A DNA stretch of 64,000 bases from Levilactobacillus lanxiensis. Its GTDB lineage: Bacteria; Bacillota; Bacilli; Lactobacillales; Lactobacillaceae. A program made the position numbers and the translations under genes. Positions 63,646 through 64,000 of this stretch are shown here, piece after piece. Location: assembly GCF_016861655.1 (NCBI RefSeq), contig NZ_BOLN01000010.1, forward strand, positions 94,147 through 158,146, given 5' to 3'. Under the pieces are notes generated by a model. It saw nothing but the letters and a program-made list of their open reading frames with translations. It was not told the origin of the DNA and ran no database searches. Numbering within the stretch: the first letter of the stretch is position 1; every line of letters starts with the position of its first letter.

Positions 63646-63800
63646 ATGAGAAAGTTTGATGGGATTGTCGCGCTGCTAATGGTGGTTGGTGCGGTTTCTT
63701 TCTTGGTTTATTTTTTGTTACTGATTTTAAGACGGCGCTTCTTTTTACGGTTGTTTTGGTGAGTGTTTCGTACATTAAGCAGTATTTTTCGAAGAAGTAG
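63646..63800 (+). pseudogene. Small membrane gene with a frameshift in a T6 tract
   Basis: RBS AGGGGAAG and ATG 63646 open a frame MRKFDGIVALLMVVGAVSFL that stops at 63762 after 38 residues. Inserting one T in the T6 run at 63711-63716 restores a 51-residue protein ending TALLFTVVLVSVSYIKQYF with a SKK tail. That protein has two clean membrane helices. It is a pseudogene, a phase-variable homopolymer or a sequence error. Confidence 0.5.
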
Positions 63801-63843
63801 GGGTTACGATGCTTGGGACCAGGCATCTCTAATAGTACAGAAA

Positions 63844-64000
63844 AGAGGCTGTGACATAACTAGCCTCTGTAGAACAAAAATAAGGCACGAAACCGAACTT
63901 TGGTTTCGTGCCTTATTTCCATGCTCTTGATTCTCAAGCCGTCTTCTCCTGGTGGAGACTAACTTGAGGATATTCAATGCTAGAACGAGGATTCCAGTTT
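63844..64000 (-). mobile_element. Probable insertion-sequence end (partial)
   Basis: AGAGGCTGTGACATAACTAGCCTCT is of a kind often seen at ends of lactobacillar IS elements. A minus-strand frame entering from the window edge ends at 63934 with WNPRSSIEYPQVSLHQEKTA and a stop, which could be a transposase C-terminus. The rest is outside the window, so this is tentative. Confidence 0.35.
63878..63918. terminator. Long perfect bidirectional terminator
   Basis: AAATAAGGCACGAAACC (63878-63894) and GGTTTCGTGCCTTATTT (63902-63918) form a perfect 17-bp stem. A second AGAGGCT/AGCCTCT hairpin lies at 63844-63868. Confidence 0.9.

Overview
The window is the replication-origin region of a low-to-mid GC Gram-positive chromosome. 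Gene content and protein sequences point to the family Lactobacillaceae, with a Levilactobacillus/Lactiplantibacillus flavour; I do not assign a species. The origin lies around 14.8-16.95 kb. To its left, on the minus strand, runs dnaA-dnaN-yaaA-recF-gyrB-gyrA, then an XRE/TPR regulator and rpsF-ssb-rpsR. To its right, on the plus strand, run rpmH-rnpA-yidC-jag-mnmE-mnmG. DnaA boxes cluster on both sides of dnaA, and a TAG-trio tract lies beside the boxes between dnaA and dnaN. Four parS-type sites lie 12-41 kb to the right of the origin, but no parA/parB genes are present.

Left edge (0-4.5 kb): a truncated oligopeptide-binding protein, a metal-dependent amidohydrolase and two uncharacterised envelope or secreted proteins.

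Middle (23.7-41.5 kb): mostly single-gene units. They include an orphan Phd-like antitoxin, a YjjG-type nucleotidase, a BrnQ transporter, a GNAT acetyltransferase, a thioesterase, a condensation-fold protein, an MFS efflux pump, signal peptidase I, a MarR regulator, PepC, a HAD hydrolase, a His/Cys-rich protein, an EndA-like nuclease and cardiolipin synthase.

41.6-54.2 kb: an arabinoxylan-oligosaccharide utilisation locus. It has an AraC regulator, an ArsR-type regulator, a GH51 arabinofuranosidase, a GPH symporter, a multidomain GH43, two alpha/beta-hydrolase esterases and two GH43 beta-xylosidases. Good cre sites overlap its promoters. None of the enzymes has a signal peptide, so the design is to import oligosaccharides and degrade them inside the cell. 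An orphan T-box-like leader and a duplicated terminator surround the last xylosidase.

54.2-64 kb: a type I (Fst-family) toxin-antitoxin locus with a decayed tandem copy, a DUF2207 protein, a large YfhO membrane protein, a UbiA prenyltransferase, and a run of small paralogous membrane proteins that share a palindrome. A probable insertion-sequence end lies at the right edge.

The most unusual signal is a family of about 155-240 bp structured intergenic repeats. There are five copies, at 1.56, 18.47, 30.8, 31.2 and 39.55 kb. Each lies just downstream of a gene, in the sense orientation of that gene. Paired arms show compensatory changes between copies, which implies selection on a folded RNA or DNA structure.
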